A stretch of 64,000 bases of DNA from Anaerovibrio slackiae (GCF_009695585.1 NZ_VUNR01000007.1:44448-108447), one strand, 5' to 3'; shown: positions 17,133-26,748, numbered from the stretch's first letter. Notes: generated by a model not told the origin, from the letters alone. Program-made: numbers and translations.

Positions 17133-19088
17133 ATGGGCAATCTGATTTTTAGGGGAAAATCGTTGCGGGCAAAAATCTCCATGGTAATCATGGGATGCAT
17201 ACTTTTTGCTGTGCTGCTGGTGGGAGGCATTTCGATTTATTACTCACTGGAGGCCTCGGAGGAAAATGCCAGGAAGGAAATCCTGCTGGCCAGCCAGATG
17301 AGGGCAGGGGAGCTGGAAAAGACACTGGCATGCATAGAGACCGGGGTGAATACCCTGGCAGCTGCCGCCAATGACGAGGTAAAGGACATAGGCCGCTTCA
17401 AGACGGACAAGAACTATGTGGAGCTGTGCGCGGCAAATCTTAGGCAGGTGGGGCTGAACTGCGGCAGGAACGTGGATGGAGCCATGTCCTACTATGTGCG
17501 CTTTAATCCTGACTACAGCTATCCTACATCAGGGCTTTTTGGCGTCAGGAACAGCCAGAATGAGCCATTTCAGGTGGTGCCCTGCACGGACATCAGCATG
17601 TATGACAAGAACGATATGGAGCATGTAGGCTGGTACTATATCCCTGTCAACCGGGGCAAGCCTACCTGGATGAATCCTTATATGAACGCCAATATCAACG
17701 TGTACATGATTTCCTATGTGGTGCCTTTGTTCCTGCCTGATGGAACCTCCGCAGGCATAGCAGGCATGGATGTGGATTTTACCGGCATTCAGCAGCAGAT
17801 AGCCGGGGTGAAGCTATATGAGACGGGCTATGCCATGCTGGTGAACAGCGAGAATCAGATTCTTGCCGGATGGGAAGGGGACAAGACTGCTGACCTGAAG
17901 TCTGTCAGCCAGGAGCTGAATGCCTATGTGGGCAGTGAAAATCCTCAGGGCATTATTGTTTACAGCCGTGATGGGGAAGACTATGTGGCAGGGTACTCGG
18001 TGCTGGCCAACGGCATGAAGTATGTGGTTACCGTGCCAAAGGCGGAGGTGGACAGTGCCTCCCGCTTCCTGGTGCTGATGATCGGCATCGGCATGCTGCT
18101 GACGCTCCTTGCCGGGGCGGCCTGCGGCAGTATCCTCAGTGGACGGCTCCTGAAGCCATTGTCAGAGCTGCAGGCAGGAGCCAGGCGCATAGCAGGGGGT
18201 GATTTATCCGTGTCCTTGCAGGCTGACAGCCAGGATGAGATAGGTGCTGTGGCTGGTGCCTTTAACGATATGTCGGCACAGCTCAATGACCTGCTGAGAA
18301 AGATTTCCACAGCTTCCCAGCAGGTGGCTAGCGGCTCCCGGAACATTGCCGACTCCGGCAACACCCTGGCGGATGGTGCGGCACGGCAGGCATCCTCGGT
18401 GGAGGAGCTTTCCGCCTCCATTGCGGAAATCAATGCCCAGATTGGCACCATGGCCGGCAATGCCGGCTGTGCTGCCGGGGTAACTGCGGAGGTCAGGAAC
18501 AATTCCCAGCAGGGCAATGAAAAGATGGCGCAGATGGTGGCAGCCATGGAGAACATTGAGACCTCCTCCAAGGATATCTCCAAGATTATCAAGACCATTG
18601 ACGAGATAGCCTTCCAGACCAATATCCTCTCCCTGAATGCGGCAGTAGAGGCTGCCAGGGCAGGCCAGCACGGCAAGGGCTTTGCAGTGGTGGCGGAGGA
18701 AGTGCGCAATCTGGCAGGACGTTCCGCCAAGGCGGCACGGGAAACCACGGAGATTATTGAGGAATCCCTGCACCGGGTGGAGGCAGGCACCAGGCTGGCC
18801 AACGAGACGGCAGCCGCCCTGCAGACCATCAATCAGGAGATTGACCAGGTGGCAGGGCTGGTGCAGGAGATAGCTGAGTCCTCAGAGCGCCAGCAGAGAG
18901 CCATGGATATGCTTGATAAGGGCGTGAAGCAGGTTGCCAATGTGGTGCAGGCAAATTCTGCCACGGCGGAGGAAAGCGCTTCTGCCAGCCAGCAGCTCAG
19001 CGCCCAGGCAGAGCTTTTGCAGGAGTCGGTAAAGGGCTTCCGCCTGCGCAGCTGTACAGCAGATGCGATGCTTGCCAGCGTTAAGTAA
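17133..19088 (+). CDS. Methyl-accepting chemotaxis protein with periplasmic dCache-type sensor
   Basis: A 651-residue transmembrane chemoreceptor. Transmembrane helix 1 lies at about residues 17-38, an extracytoplasmic sensor of about 270 residues follows ([21 protein letters not shown] and GIAGMDVDF are typical of dCache ligand pockets), then helix 2 at about 311-335, a HAMP linker ([23 protein letters not shown]), and the signalling coiled coil with the hairpin tip [21 protein letters not shown] near 490. It signals to CheA/CheW, genes for which are not in this window. The ligand is unknown. GGAGGG precedes ATG17133. Monocistronic, with a strong terminator. Its presence suggests a motile cell. 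Confidence 0.92.
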   Translation: MGNLIFRGKSLRAKISMVIMGCILFAVLLVGGISIYYSLEASEENARKEILLASQMRAGELEKTLACIETGVNTLAAAANDEVKDIGRFKTDKNYVELCAANLRQVGLNCGRNVDGAMSYYVRFNPDYSYPTSGLFGVRNSQNEPFQVVPCTDISMYDKNDMEHVGWYYIPVNRGKPTWMNPYMNANINVYMISYVVPLFLPDGTSAGIAGMDVDFTGIQQQIAGVKLYETGYAMLVNSENQILAGWEGDKTADLKSVSQELNAYVGSENPQGIIVYSRDGEDYVAGYSVLANGMKYVVTVPKAEVDSASRFLVLMIGIGMLLTLLAGAACGSILSGRLLKPLSELQAGARRIAGGDLSVSLQADSQDEIGAVAGAFNDMSAQLNDLLRKISTASQQVASGSRNIADSGNTLADGAARQASSVEELSASIAEINAQIGTMAGNAGCAAGVTAEVRNNSQQGNEKMAQMVAAMENIETSSKDISKIIKTIDEIAFQTNILSLNAAVEAARAGQHGKGFAVVAEEVRNLAGRSAKAARETTEIIEESLHRVEAGTRLANETAAALQTINQEIDQVAGLVQEIAESSERQQRAMDMLDKGVKQVANVVQANSATAEESASASQQLSAQAELLQESVKGFRLRSCTADAMLASVK

Positions 19089-19129
19089 TATATTGGATAT
19101 ATTGGCATTATAAATAAAATTTAAGATTT

Positions 19130-19186
19130 AATCCCAACTGCGATATTGATATTTATCATTTCTGAGCAGTTGGGATTTTATTTTTG
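19130..19186 (+). terminator. Terminator of the chemoreceptor gene
   Basis: AATCCCAACTGC (19130-19141) pairs perfectly with GCAGTTGGGATT (19166-19177), followed by TTATTTTT. Confidence 0.85.
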
Positions 19187-19195
19187 CGCTGATTG

Positions 19196-19204
19196 TGGTA
19201 TACT
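19196..19204 (+). promoter_or_regulatory. Extended -10 promoter for the flavodoxin gene
   Basis: TGGTATACT fits TGnTATACT, 78 bp before the start. The -35 is poor. Confidence 0.35.
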
Positions 19205-19281
19205 TTATATATATCATGTATTGTGACTTTAGAACTAGCTGAATTTGTCTTTAATTAGGCTGTTAATTAGGAGTGATGATG

Positions 19282-19764
19282 ATGGGAAAGGCTTTAGTTG
19301 CATATTTTTCTGTAGGGCAGGAGACTGCCAAGGTTGCGAAGATGGTGGCAGGCGTGGAGCATGCCGATTTGTTTGAGATTGTGCCGTCAGTGCCTTATAA
19401 GCCGGGGGATATGGAGTGGCTCAGCAAGACATCCCGCGTGACCATTGAGCAGAAGGACTATTTCTGCCGCCCGAAAATGGCGGTGCCACTTGCTAACGCT
19501 GGTGATTATGATACGATATTTTTCGGTTTTCCTATCTGGATGTTTGATGCACCGAAGATCATCTACACCTTCCTGGAAAGCTTCAGTCTGCAGGGCAAGA
19601 CACTGGTGCCTTTTGCTACCTCCGGCGGCAGCGGCCGCAGGGAGACGGAGAAGAAGCTGCAGGAGTACTTCAGGGACAAGCCGGTGAAGCTTTTGCCGTT
19701 GTTCGAGCTGAACGGCATGAGCCGTCAGGATGTATTTGACTGGCACAAGAAATTGGTATTTTAA
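19282..19764 (+). CDS. Flavodoxin-family protein
   Basis: A 160-residue FMN-binding protein of the flavodoxin type. The phosphate loop is in ALVAYFSVGQETAKVAKMV at the N-terminus (the variant form in which SxTGNT is relaxed), and the flavin-contact loop is FFGFPIWMFDAPK near the middle, followed by FATSGGSGRRE. This form belongs to a group annotated as flavodoxin or NAD(P)H-dependent reductase. The physiological electron partner is unknown. AGGAG at 19269-19273 gives best spacing to ATG19282 rather than the ATGs at 19276 and 19279. The nitroreductase 53 nt downstream is probably in the same transcript, making a small flavin redox operon. Confidence 0.82.
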   Translation: MGKALVAYFSVGQETAKVAKMVAGVEHADLFEIVPSVPYKPGDMEWLSKTSRVTIEQKDYFCRPKMAVPLANAGDYDTIFFGFPIWMFDAPKIIYTFLESFSLQGKTLVPFATSGGSGRRETEKKLQEYFRDKPVKLLPLFELNGMSRQDVFDWHKKLVF

Positions 19765-19816
19765 CGGCAAATGATTTATTGCCGATGGTTTTTTGAACGG
19801 AAGATGAGGTTGGACT

Positions 19817-20338
19817 ATGGATACTTTAAAGGCATTGGCTACGAGGAAAAGTGTACGGGAATTTACAGATGAGGGGCTTACCTTCGAGGATATCAAGACC
19901 ATCCTGACGGCAGGCATGAGCGGCCCTACCTGTGAGAACAAGCGCATGTGGTCCTTTATCGTGGTGCGCAACAAGGAAACCCTGGGCAAGATGGCTGTGG
20001 CAAACGGCCTGGATGCCAGCCCGGTAAGGCGTGCAGCTATTGGCATCCTGGTGTGCGGCGATCTGGACAGGGCACTGCCTGAGGCGCCTGATTATTGGGT
20101 GATTGATGCCTCCATTGCGGCACAGAACATGGTGCTGGCAGCTCATGACCTGGGCATTGGCAGCGTGTGGCTGGGCTGCTGGCCGATGGAGGACAGGGTG
20201 CAGGAAATCAAGGAGTTGTTCAGGCTGCCTGAGAATATTGTGCCTCATTCCATCCTGGCACTGGGTTATGCGGCGGAGCCGGATTTGACGGAGCGCAACC
20301 TGTACGAGGGTGACAGGGTTCATTTTGATGAGTGGTAA
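19817..20338 (+). CDS. Nitroreductase-family flavoprotein
   Basis: A 173-residue FMN-dependent oxidoreductase of the nitroreductase fold. The N-terminal RKSVREFTDEGL and the C-terminal block GIGSVWLGCWP with LALGYAAEP are the usual family signatures for FMN and dimer contacts. The family reduces nitroaromatics, quinones or flavins using NAD(P)H, and the real substrate is unknown. Start ATG19817 follows GATGAGGTTGG. It lies directly after the flavodoxin gene. No terminator is obvious after it. Confidence 0.85.
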   Translation: MDTLKALATRKSVREFTDEGLTFEDIKTILTAGMSGPTCENKRMWSFIVVRNKETLGKMAVANGLDASPVRRAAIGILVCGDLDRALPEAPDYWVIDASIAAQNMVLAAHDLGIGSVWLGCWPMEDRVQEIKELFRLPENIVPHSILALGYAAEPDLTERNLYEGDRVHFDEW

Positions 20339-20446
20339 ATATTATGGAATGGTAATTTTTCTAATGCAATCTTAATCTCCTTATCAGTATTTTTTCATTT
20401 TGGCTGGCTATAATGAAATCACTTAATACGGAGGAGGTATCGTAAG

Positions 20447-21157
20447 ATGCTAAAGAAAAATTTGTGGGCGGTGCTGATGGCAATGCTGTTGTGCCTGGGC
20501 ATGAGCAGTGTGGCGATGGCGGCACCGGGTCCCGGTCCTGCTGTGATTTCTGTCAGCGGCCAGGGCAGGGCTGATGTGGCTCCTGATATGGCTGTTGTCA
20601 ATATCGGCATTGTCACTACGGGCAAGACTGCCCAGCTGGCACAGGCGGAGAATGCCAAGGTTGCCAGTGATGTAACCGCTGCCCTGGGGCAGCTGGGGAT
20701 TTTCAGCAAGGATATCCAGACACATTACACCATGAGCCCGGTTTATGAAAAGGGTGACTACAGGAAGACTGCTGGCTATCGTGCCAGCAATACCGTCACT
20801 GTCACTGTCAATGATGTGGCCAAGACCGGCCAGGTAATCGATACCGCCCTGAAAAGCGGTGCTACCGATGTGAACGGCCTCAGCTTCGGCCTGAAGGATG
20901 CCAGGTCTGTCCGCAATACTGCGCTGCAGATGGCTGTGCAGGACGCCAGGAGCAAGGCGGATGCTATTGCCGCAGCCCTGGGCGTGAAGATTGTGGGCAT
21001 TCAGAATGTGAAGGAAGACGGCGGCAATTTCGCCCGCTATGAGGTGGCGAATGCCCGGCTTGCCAAGCTGGACGGCGGGGCAGCTGCTGATACGCCGGTT
21101 AGTGCCGGGACTGTAGAGGTAAACGCTGATGTGCATATTGATTTTCAGATTCAGTGA
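20447..21157 (+). CDS. Secreted SIMPL-domain (DUF541) protein
   Basis: A 236-residue exported protein. It begins with a signal peptide (KK, hydrophobic core LWAVLMAMLLCLGMSSV, cleavage probably after AMA at about residue 25), and the mature part has the DUF541 pattern starting ISVSGQGRADVAPDMAVVNIGIVTTGKTA and ending with VEVNADVHIDFQI. Family members occur in the periplasm or outer membrane and have no established enzymatic activity. GGAGGAGGTATC precedes ATG20447. It stands alone, with a TATAAT at about 20410. Confidence 0.85.
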   Translation: MLKKNLWAVLMAMLLCLGMSSVAMAAPGPGPAVISVSGQGRADVAPDMAVVNIGIVTTGKTAQLAQAENAKVASDVTAALGQLGIFSKDIQTHYTMSPVYEKGDYRKTAGYRASNTVTVTVNDVAKTGQVIDTALKSGATDVNGLSFGLKDARSVRNTALQMAVQDARSKADAIAAALGVKIVGIQNVKEDGGNFARYEVANARLAKLDGGAAADTPVSAGTVEVNADVHIDFQIQ

Positions 21158-21222
21158 TTTGCCTGATATTTATTTTTAATTAGCTTCCCAGTTCATTTTA
21201 ATAACCATTTTCCCAAGTAAGA

Positions 21223-21306
21223 GAGGATGCCGTGCAGGGCTTTCTGTCAATCGTGAGGTGCGTTTGTGCCCCTGATTGTGGAAAGACCTGTGTGACATCC
21301 TCTTTT
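21223..21306 (+). terminator. Long structured hairpin, probable terminator or small structured RNA
   Basis: GAGGATG (21223-21229) pairs with CATCCTC (21296-21302). Pairing continues inward with CAGG/CCTG, CTTTC/GAAAG and CAATC/GATTG, making an 80-nt multi-bulged stem followed by TTTTA. It lies 65 nt after the SIMPL gene. It is larger than ordinary terminators in this window. Confidence 0.5.
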
Positions 21307-21404
21307 ATGTGGTATAATGGTTCAGTGATTTGTTTTTTCATATGTTATAATTTTATGTGTTTTTTATATGTGTTATATGTGATTTTATGGGAGGATGAGT
21401 TTTT

Positions 21405-22526
21405 TTGAGTATCAGTAAGCCGCGGCTGGCGGCCATAGAGTATATCCGGGGTATCTCCATGCTGGGGGTGGTGGGCATTCATACGGGCTCCCAGTATCTG
21501 GCCAACCCTGCTGCCAATATGCATCTGGTGGCGCTTTTCGAGGTGGCAACCAGGTTCAGCGTGCCGATTTTCTTCTTTATTTCGGCCTTTGGCATGTTTT
21601 ACAACCTAGATATGGCGCAGCCCTTTGACTACAGGAGCTTTCTGCGGCGGCGCATCAGGACGGTGCTGGTTCCCTATGTGGTGTGGTCGCTGTTTTACCT
21701 TGTTCACTATGCGGTGCTGTGGGGGGACTTCAGCGTGCTGAGTCCTTTTTATATGGCTTTCAGCCTGTTTTTCGGCACGGCTGGCTATCAGCTTTATTTC
21801 ATGGTGATTCTGCTGTGGTTTTACCTGATGATGCCGGTGTGGGCATGGCTGGTCAGGAGGCTGAAGGGCTGGATGCTGGCAGGGCTCTTTGCCTTTCAGG
21901 TGGCATTTGATTACTGGTCCTGCTTCAGCCTGAACTCCGCCGGGGTGGACAATTTCTTTTTGAAGTCTTTGATTGACTACCGGCTGAACTACTGGGTGAT
22001 GCATTATATCTTTATCTTTGTGCTGGGAGGTTATTTTGCGGTGCATATTGATGGCTTTATGGCTTTCATGGCACGGCGCAGGAGAAGCCTGGTTGTCTTT
22101 TTCTGGCTGTCCCTGGGGGGGCTTTTGGGATATTATTACTGGCTGATTTTTACCAAGGGATATACGCCATTGGAGGGGATTAACACGGCACAGCAGCTTT
22201 GCCCGGCCGGGATTGTCTACACATTGGCGGCAAGTTTGTTCTTCTTTGCGATTTTTACCATCTGGCGGCTGCCGGACTTTTTGCGGCCGGTGCTGTCCAT
22301 GCTGGGCAGGCATTCCTATTTTGTCTATCTGGCACATCCTGTGGCCATTACCTATCTGGGCATCCTGCTTGCCAAAAGTGGCAGGATTATGACGGCACCT
22401 CTTGCCCTGGGCTTTTATCTGGCGGTGGTGCTGCTGACACTGGCAGCTGCCGTCTGTATGCGCAGGCTGGGGGAGAGGTTTCCGCGGCTCAATCAGTGGA
22501 CCATTGGCGTCTACAGGAAAAAGTGA
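21405..22526 (+). CDS. Integral membrane acyltransferase (acyltransferase 3 family)
   Basis: A 373-residue protein with about ten hydrophobic helices. The N-terminus IEYIRGISMLGVVGIHTG carries the conserved arginine and histidine of the acyltransferase 3 family, whose members O-acetylate or O-acylate surface polysaccharides and peptidoglycan. The middle part (SFLRRRIRTVLVPYVVWSLFY) is also typical. The acceptor is unknown. The start is a TTG (21405) with GGGAGGATG about 10 nt upstream. The next in-frame ATG (21459) would remove the first conserved segment. It has a TGGTATAAT extended -10 near 21312. No partner gene is adjacent. Confidence 0.8.
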   Translation: MSISKPRLAAIEYIRGISMLGVVGIHTGSQYLANPAANMHLVALFEVATRFSVPIFFFISAFGMFYNLDMAQPFDYRSFLRRRIRTVLVPYVVWSLFYLVHYAVLWGDFSVLSPFYMAFSLFFGTAGYQLYFMVILLWFYLMMPVWAWLVRRLKGWMLAGLFAFQVAFDYWSCFSLNSAGVDNFFLKSLIDYRLNYWVMHYIFIFVLGGYFAVHIDGFMAFMARRRRSLVVFFWLSLGGLLGYYYWLIFTKGYTPLEGINTAQQLCPAGIVYTLAASLFFFAIFTIWRLPDFLRPVLSMLGRHSYFVYLAHPVAITYLGILLAKSGRIMTAPLALGFYLAVVLLTLAAAVCMRRLGERFPRLNQWTIGVYRKK

Positions 22527-22611
22527 TAAATTCACTTTTATTTATTAAAGCAATGTAGTATTATATAAGATATGCTTAATATGTGTGATTTTATTTATGG
22601 GAGATGTATCG

Positions 22612-24459
22612 ATGCATAAGGAATTTTTGATGGGCAACGAGGCCATTGCCCTAGGAGCTCTGGCAGCCGGGGTAAGGCTGGTGGCAGGCTATCCGGGCAC
22701 TCCTTCTACGGAGGTGCTGGAGACGGTGGCAAAGCACCGCCTGCCTGAGACCTATGTGGAGTGGTCAATCAACGAAAAGACTGCCATGGAAGTGGGGGCA
22801 GGTGCTGCCTATGGCGGAGCCAGGGTGCTGGTTACCATGAAGCAGGTAGGGCTGAATGTAGCGGCGGATCCCCTCATGTGCCTTGAGTACATAGGCGTCA
22901 AAGGGGGCATGGTGGTGCTGGTGGCAGATGATCCGGGGCCTATTTCCTCCCAGACGGAGCAGGATACCAGGCATTTTTCCCGCTTTGCCAAGCTGCCCTG
23001 CTTTGACCCGTCTACGGTGCAGGAAGCCTACGAGATGGTACAGGAGGCCTTTGAGTATTCTGAGAAGTACGGCACGCCGGTATTTTTCCGCAGCACTACC
23101 CGTGTGTCCCACGGTTATGCCTCTATAGAGGTCAAGGACCGGGAGGAATACAGGCAGGTAGTGCCGGAGGGCTTTGTGAAGGATACGAAGCGCTGGGTGA
23201 TTTTCCCGCGCCTCAGCTATCAGGCACATATCAATATCGAGGCCCGCAATGAAAAGCTGGGCAAGGTGTTTTCAGGCTATGGGCGGAACTTCATCATCCC
23301 TGCCGATGCACAGGTCAGCAGTGACAGTGTTTTGTGCCGCAGGGGTGTTGCCACAGGCGGTTTCAGCTTCACCTATGTCAACGAGGCCATGGCGGAGCTG
23401 GGGCAGCTCCGGGAACTGAAGGTCTCCACCCCTCATCCTTTTCCTGAGGATTTGGCAGTGGAGTTTTTGCAGGGACTGGATGAGGTGCTCTGCGTAGAGG
23501 AGCTGGACCCTGTGCTTGAGCGGGAGCTGACCTATATCTGCGGCAAGCATCACCTGCCGGTGAAGATACTGGGCAAGCTTACCCATGATGTGAAAAATTC
23601 CGGGGAAAATACCCGTGACAGCGTCATGGAGAACCTTGCTTCCTTCATGGGCAGGGCAGTGCCGCAGCAGGGAGCCCTGACGGCAGAGGAGCTGTCAGAT
23701 ATGCCGGAGCTGCCGGTACGGCCGCCGGTGCTGTGCGCAGGCTGCCCGCACCGGGCATCCTTCTATGCAGTGAAGCAGGCCATGAAGGGGAAAAAGACCA
23801 TCTTCTGCGGCGATATTGGCTGCTACACCATGGGCAACGCCATGCCCCTCGACATGGTGGACACCTGCCTCTGCATGGGGGCAGGGCTGGGCATCGCCCA
23901 GGGGGTGAACCACATGGAGCCTGATACCAGCTGCTTCGCCTTTGTGGGTGACTCTACCTTCTTTGCGGCGGCCATTCCCAGCGTGATAAATGCTGTGTAC
24001 AATCAGGCGGAAATGACCTTGATTGTGCTGGACAATTCCACTACCGCCATGACAGGCCATCAGCCTCATCCTGGCACCGGGCGTACCATGATGGGGGATG
24101 TGGTGAACAAGGTCAGCATTGAGGGGATTTTACGGGGCATCGGGCTGGAGTCTGTGGAAACAGTGAATCCTCTTGATTTGCAGGCTTCCATAGCTGCCGT
24201 GAAAAAGGCGGCAGGCCTGCCAGGCGTCAAGGCGATTATCTTTAAATATCCGTGCATTGCCATCGAAAAGCCTGAGGGGTGCATGGCAGTGGACAGCAGC
24301 AAGTGCATCAACTGCCGCAAGTGCATCAGGGAACTGGGCTGCCCTGCTTTGATTATCCGTGACAATCAGGTTGTAATCGATGAAACTCTGTGCACAGGCT
24401 GCGGCCTTTGCAGCCAGGTCTGCCCGGTACAGGCGATAGGAGGTGCCAGCCATGAGTAA
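22612..24459 (+). CDS. iorA: Indolepyruvate:ferredoxin oxidoreductase, alpha subunit
   Basis: The catalytic subunit of the thiamine-diphosphate enzyme that interconverts arylpyruvates and arylacetyl-CoA with ferredoxin. The N-terminal part is the pyruvate-binding domain (LMGNEAIALGALAAGVRLVAGYPGTPSTE). The TPP-binding region has CAGCPHRASFYA and GDIGCYTMGNAMP near residue 400 and FVGDSTFF. The C-terminus has two iron-sulfur motifs, CINCRKC with a distal CP and CTGCGLCSQVCP (about residues 565-605). The total of 615 residues matches the family. ATG22612 is chosen with GGGAGA 7 nt upstream. The stop overlaps the start of iorB. Confidence 0.92.
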   Translation: MHKEFLMGNEAIALGALAAGVRLVAGYPGTPSTEVLETVAKHRLPETYVEWSINEKTAMEVGAGAAYGGARVLVTMKQVGLNVAADPLMCLEYIGVKGGMVVLVADDPGPISSQTEQDTRHFSRFAKLPCFDPSTVQEAYEMVQEAFEYSEKYGTPVFFRSTTRVSHGYASIEVKDREEYRQVVPEGFVKDTKRWVIFPRLSYQAHINIEARNEKLGKVFSGYGRNFIIPADAQVSSDSVLCRRGVATGGFSFTYVNEAMAELGQLRELKVSTPHPFPEDLAVEFLQGLDEVLCVEELDPVLERELTYICGKHHLPVKILGKLTHDVKNSGENTRDSVMENLASFMGRAVPQQGALTAEELSDMPELPVRPPVLCAGCPHRASFYAVKQAMKGKKTIFCGDIGCYTMGNAMPLDMVDTCLCMGAGLGIAQGVNHMEPDTSCFAFVGDSTFFAAAIPSVINAVYNQAEMTLIVLDNSTTAMTGHQPHPGTGRTMMGDVVNKVSIEGILRGIGLESVETVNPLDLQASIAAVKKAAGLPGVKAIIFKYPCIAIEKPEGCMAVDSSKCINCRKCIRELGCPALIIRDNQVVIDETLCTGCGLCSQVCPVQAIGGASHE

Positions 24460-25069
24460 AGGTCAGGAGAAAAAAGGCAATGATGAAAGCAGGAATATTG
24501 TGCTGTGCGGCGTAGGCGGCCAGGGAACCATCCTTGCCTCCAAGCTGATTTCGGCTGCCTCCATGGCCAAGGGCATGGAGGTGCGCAGTGCCGAGACCAT
24601 CGGCATGGCTCAGCGGGGCGGCTCCGTGTTCAGCCATATCCGCCTGGGCAGTGGTGCCCAGTGCCCTATGAATGCCGCAGGCACGGCAGATATTATCCTG
24701 GGCTTTGAGCCGGGGGAAACGGTGCGGATGCTGCCGTATCTGAAAAAGGGCGGCATGGTGGTGGTCAGCTCCCGTCCTGTGATGCCGGTGACGGCGGCCC
24801 TGGCTGGCTCTAACTACAACGGCGCAGCCATGATAGAGTACCTCCGAGCAAAGGCTGGCAGGGTTGTGGTGGTCGATACGGAAAAGGCATGCCGTGAGCT
24901 GGGCTCAGGCAAAATCGTGAACCTGCTGCTCCTGGGAGTGGCTGCCGCCAGCGGCCAGCTAGGGCTCACTGTCGAGGATATCAGGCAGGCGGTGAAGCTG
25001 AAAGTGCCGGCCAAATTCCATGAGCTGAACTTCCGGGCATTGGAGTATGCAGAAAAGCTGGCGCAATAA
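24452..25069 (+). CDS. iorB: Indolepyruvate:ferredoxin oxidoreductase, beta subunit
   Basis: The small gamma-like subunit (205 residues) of the same enzyme. NIVLCGVGGQGTILASKLI is the standard start of the pyruvate-ferredoxin oxidoreductase gamma domain, followed by ETIGMAQRGGSVFSHIR. The gene starts inside the last codons of iorA (8-nt overlap) with AGGAGGTG before ATG24452, so the two are translationally coupled. paaK follows 47 nt later. Confidence 0.92.
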   Translation: MSKGQEKKGNDESRNIVLCGVGGQGTILASKLISAASMAKGMEVRSAETIGMAQRGGSVFSHIRLGSGAQCPMNAAGTADIILGFEPGETVRMLPYLKKGGMVVVSSRPVMPVTAALAGSNYNGAAMIEYLRAKAGRVVVVDTEKACRELGSGKIVNLLLLGVAAASGQLGLTVEDIRQAVKLKVPAKFHELNFRALEYAEKLAQ

Positions 25070-25116
25070 TATGCTGATATGATTGCAGGTAAGAAGGACA
25101 GGAGGCAAAGCAAGGT

Positions 25117-26352
25117 ATGCAGATTTCAGAAGCACAGATAAAGCTGGTCAATGACCGCATCCAGGCATTGGTCAGGGCGGAGAGCTTCTACGGCAAGAAG
25201 CTGGAGGAAGCAGGCATAGAAAAGATTGAGACGGCAGAGGATTTTCTCAAGCTGCCTTTTTCTGAGAAAAATGATTTGCGGGAGGCATATCCCCTGGGGC
25301 TGAGAACAGCTCCTGAGGAAGATATTGTGCGTATTCACTCATCCTCAGGCACCACGGGGCTGCCTGTCATCATTCCTTATACCCAGAAGGATGTGGATGA
25401 CTGGGCATTGATGTTTGCCCGCTGCTATGAGATGGCAGGGCTGACCAAGAAGGACAGGGTGCAGATTACGCCGGGCTACGGCTTGTGGACTGCCGGCATC
25501 GGCTTTCAGGCAGGTGCGGAAAGGCTGGGTGCCATGGTAGTGCCTATGGGGCCGGGCAACACTGACAAGCAGCTGCAGATGATGCAGGACATGCAGAGCA
25601 CGGTGCTCTGTGCCACATCATCCTACGCCCTGCTTCTGGCAGAGGAAATCCAGAAACGCGGCATCCGTGATAAGATTTACCTGAAAAAGGGCGTCATCGG
25701 CTCCGAGCGGTGGGGCCAGAAGATGCGTGACCGTATTTCCAGCGAGCTGGGCATCGAGCTGTACGACATTTACGGCCTGACGGAGATTTATGGCCCGGGT
25801 ATCGGCATCAGCTGCAAATACGACAACGGCATGCATTACTGGGATGATTATATTTATCTGGAAATCATCGACCCTGTTACCCTGCAGCCGGTGGCTGACG
25901 GGGAGTGGGGCGAGATTGTCATCACCACCCTGGTGAAGGAAGGGGCGCCGCTGATCCGCTACCGTACCCACGATATGTCCAGGATTATCCCGGGTGAGTG
26001 CCAGTGCGGCAGCAGGTATCCTCGCATCGATGTGATTGCCGGGCGTACTGATGACATGATGAAAATCAAGGGCGTCAATGTATTCCCTAAGCAGATTGAG
26101 GAAATCCTCCAGCAGTTCCCTGAGCTTTCCAGCGAGTACCAGATCCGCATCTCCCATCTGGACGGAAAGGACACCATGCGCATCTATGTGGAGACCAACG
26201 GCTCCGTGGACTTTTTGGATATGGCAAAGCGGGTGGCAAGCCGCGTAAAGAGCAGGATTGGCTTCACGCCGCTGGTAAAGGTAGTAGAAATCGGCCTGCT
26301 GCCTCGCAGCGAGAAAAAGACCAAGCGCGTCATTGACGAGCGTTATAATTAA
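25117..26352 (+). CDS. paaK: Phenylacetate-CoA ligase-type AMP-forming ligase
   Basis: An adenylate-forming enzyme of 411 residues that activates arylacetates to CoA thioesters. The ATP loop is HSSSGTTGLPVI, followed by YGLTEIYGPG, the RTHDMSR block and the C-terminal KIKGVNVFPKQIEEIL, as in PaaK. In this operon it would couple to IorAB, either converting arylacetate to arylacetyl-CoA for reductive carboxylation to arylpyruvate, or acting in the reverse fermentative direction. AGGAGGCAAAGCAAGG precedes ATG25117. The family name is firm, the exact aromatic acid is not. Confidence 0.88.
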   Translation: MQISEAQIKLVNDRIQALVRAESFYGKKLEEAGIEKIETAEDFLKLPFSEKNDLREAYPLGLRTAPEEDIVRIHSSSGTTGLPVIIPYTQKDVDDWALMFARCYEMAGLTKKDRVQITPGYGLWTAGIGFQAGAERLGAMVVPMGPGNTDKQLQMMQDMQSTVLCATSSYALLLAEEIQKRGIRDKIYLKKGVIGSERWGQKMRDRISSELGIELYDIYGLTEIYGPGIGISCKYDNGMHYWDDYIYLEIIDPVTLQPVADGEWGEIVITTLVKEGAPLIRYRTHDMSRIIPGECQCGSRYPRIDVIAGRTDDMMKIKGVNVFPKQIEEILQQFPELSSEYQIRISHLDGKDTMRIYVETNGSVDFLDMAKRVASRVKSRIGFTPLVKVVEIGLLPRSEKKTKRVIDERYN

Positions 26353-26399
26353 AATTAATACACTTGCTGAAAAATTATTGAAAAGTTGCTAAAAAGTTG

Positions 26400-26428
26400 T
26401 TGACATGATAGTGCTGATGTGATAATAT
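26400..26428 (+). promoter_or_regulatory. Promoter of tRNA-Leu
   Basis: Perfect -35 TTGACA (26400-26405), 17 bp, then TAATAT (26423-26428). It starts 48 bp after the paaK stop and fires 43 bp before the tRNA. Confidence 0.85.
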
Positions 26429-26470
26429 ATTATTGTTGCTTGGCACTAGATGCCTTACTTAGCAACCATT

Positions 26471-26558
26471 GCCGAAGTGGCGGAATTGGCAGACGCACTT
26501 GACTCAAAATCAAGCGTAGTTACCCTACGTGCCGGTTCGAGTCCGGCCTTCGGCACCA
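26471..26558 (+). tRNA. tRNA-Leu, anticodon CAA
   Basis: An 88-nt cloverleaf with encoded CCA. The acceptor arm GCCGAAG pairs with CTTCGGC. The anticodon stem CTTGA/TCAAG encloses the loop CTCAAAA, so the anticodon is CAA (26505-26507), which reads the leucine codon UUG. The T-arm has GGTTCGAGTCC. A long variable arm (GCGTAGTTACCCTACGT) is as required for leucine tRNA. It has its own promoter and terminator. Confidence 0.96.
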
Positions 26559-26571
26559 TTGAAGATACTGG

Positions 26572-26602
26572 CCTTGCAGAGGTTTCTGCAAGGTCTTTTT
26601 TT
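26572..26602 (+). terminator. Terminator of tRNA-Leu
   Basis: CCTTGCAGA pairs with TCTGCAAGG, followed by TCTTTTTTT. Confidence 0.88.
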
Positions 26603-26707
26603 ATGAAATTCTGCCTGGAAAAGTGCCGTGAGCACATGGTGAGCATATAATTTTCCGCTGGACCTGCAAAATAAATTTTTATGCGTGTATCAAAAACCTG
26701 TTTTTTA

Positions 26708-26716
26708 TGTTATAAT
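26708..26716 (+). promoter_or_regulatory. Extended -10 promoter for the 460-residue protein gene
   Basis: TGTTATAAT fits TGnTATAAT, 33 bp before ATG26749. No good -35. Confidence 0.45.
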
Positions 26717-26748
26717 ATCATGTATCTTTTGAAAGGAAACGACATGGT

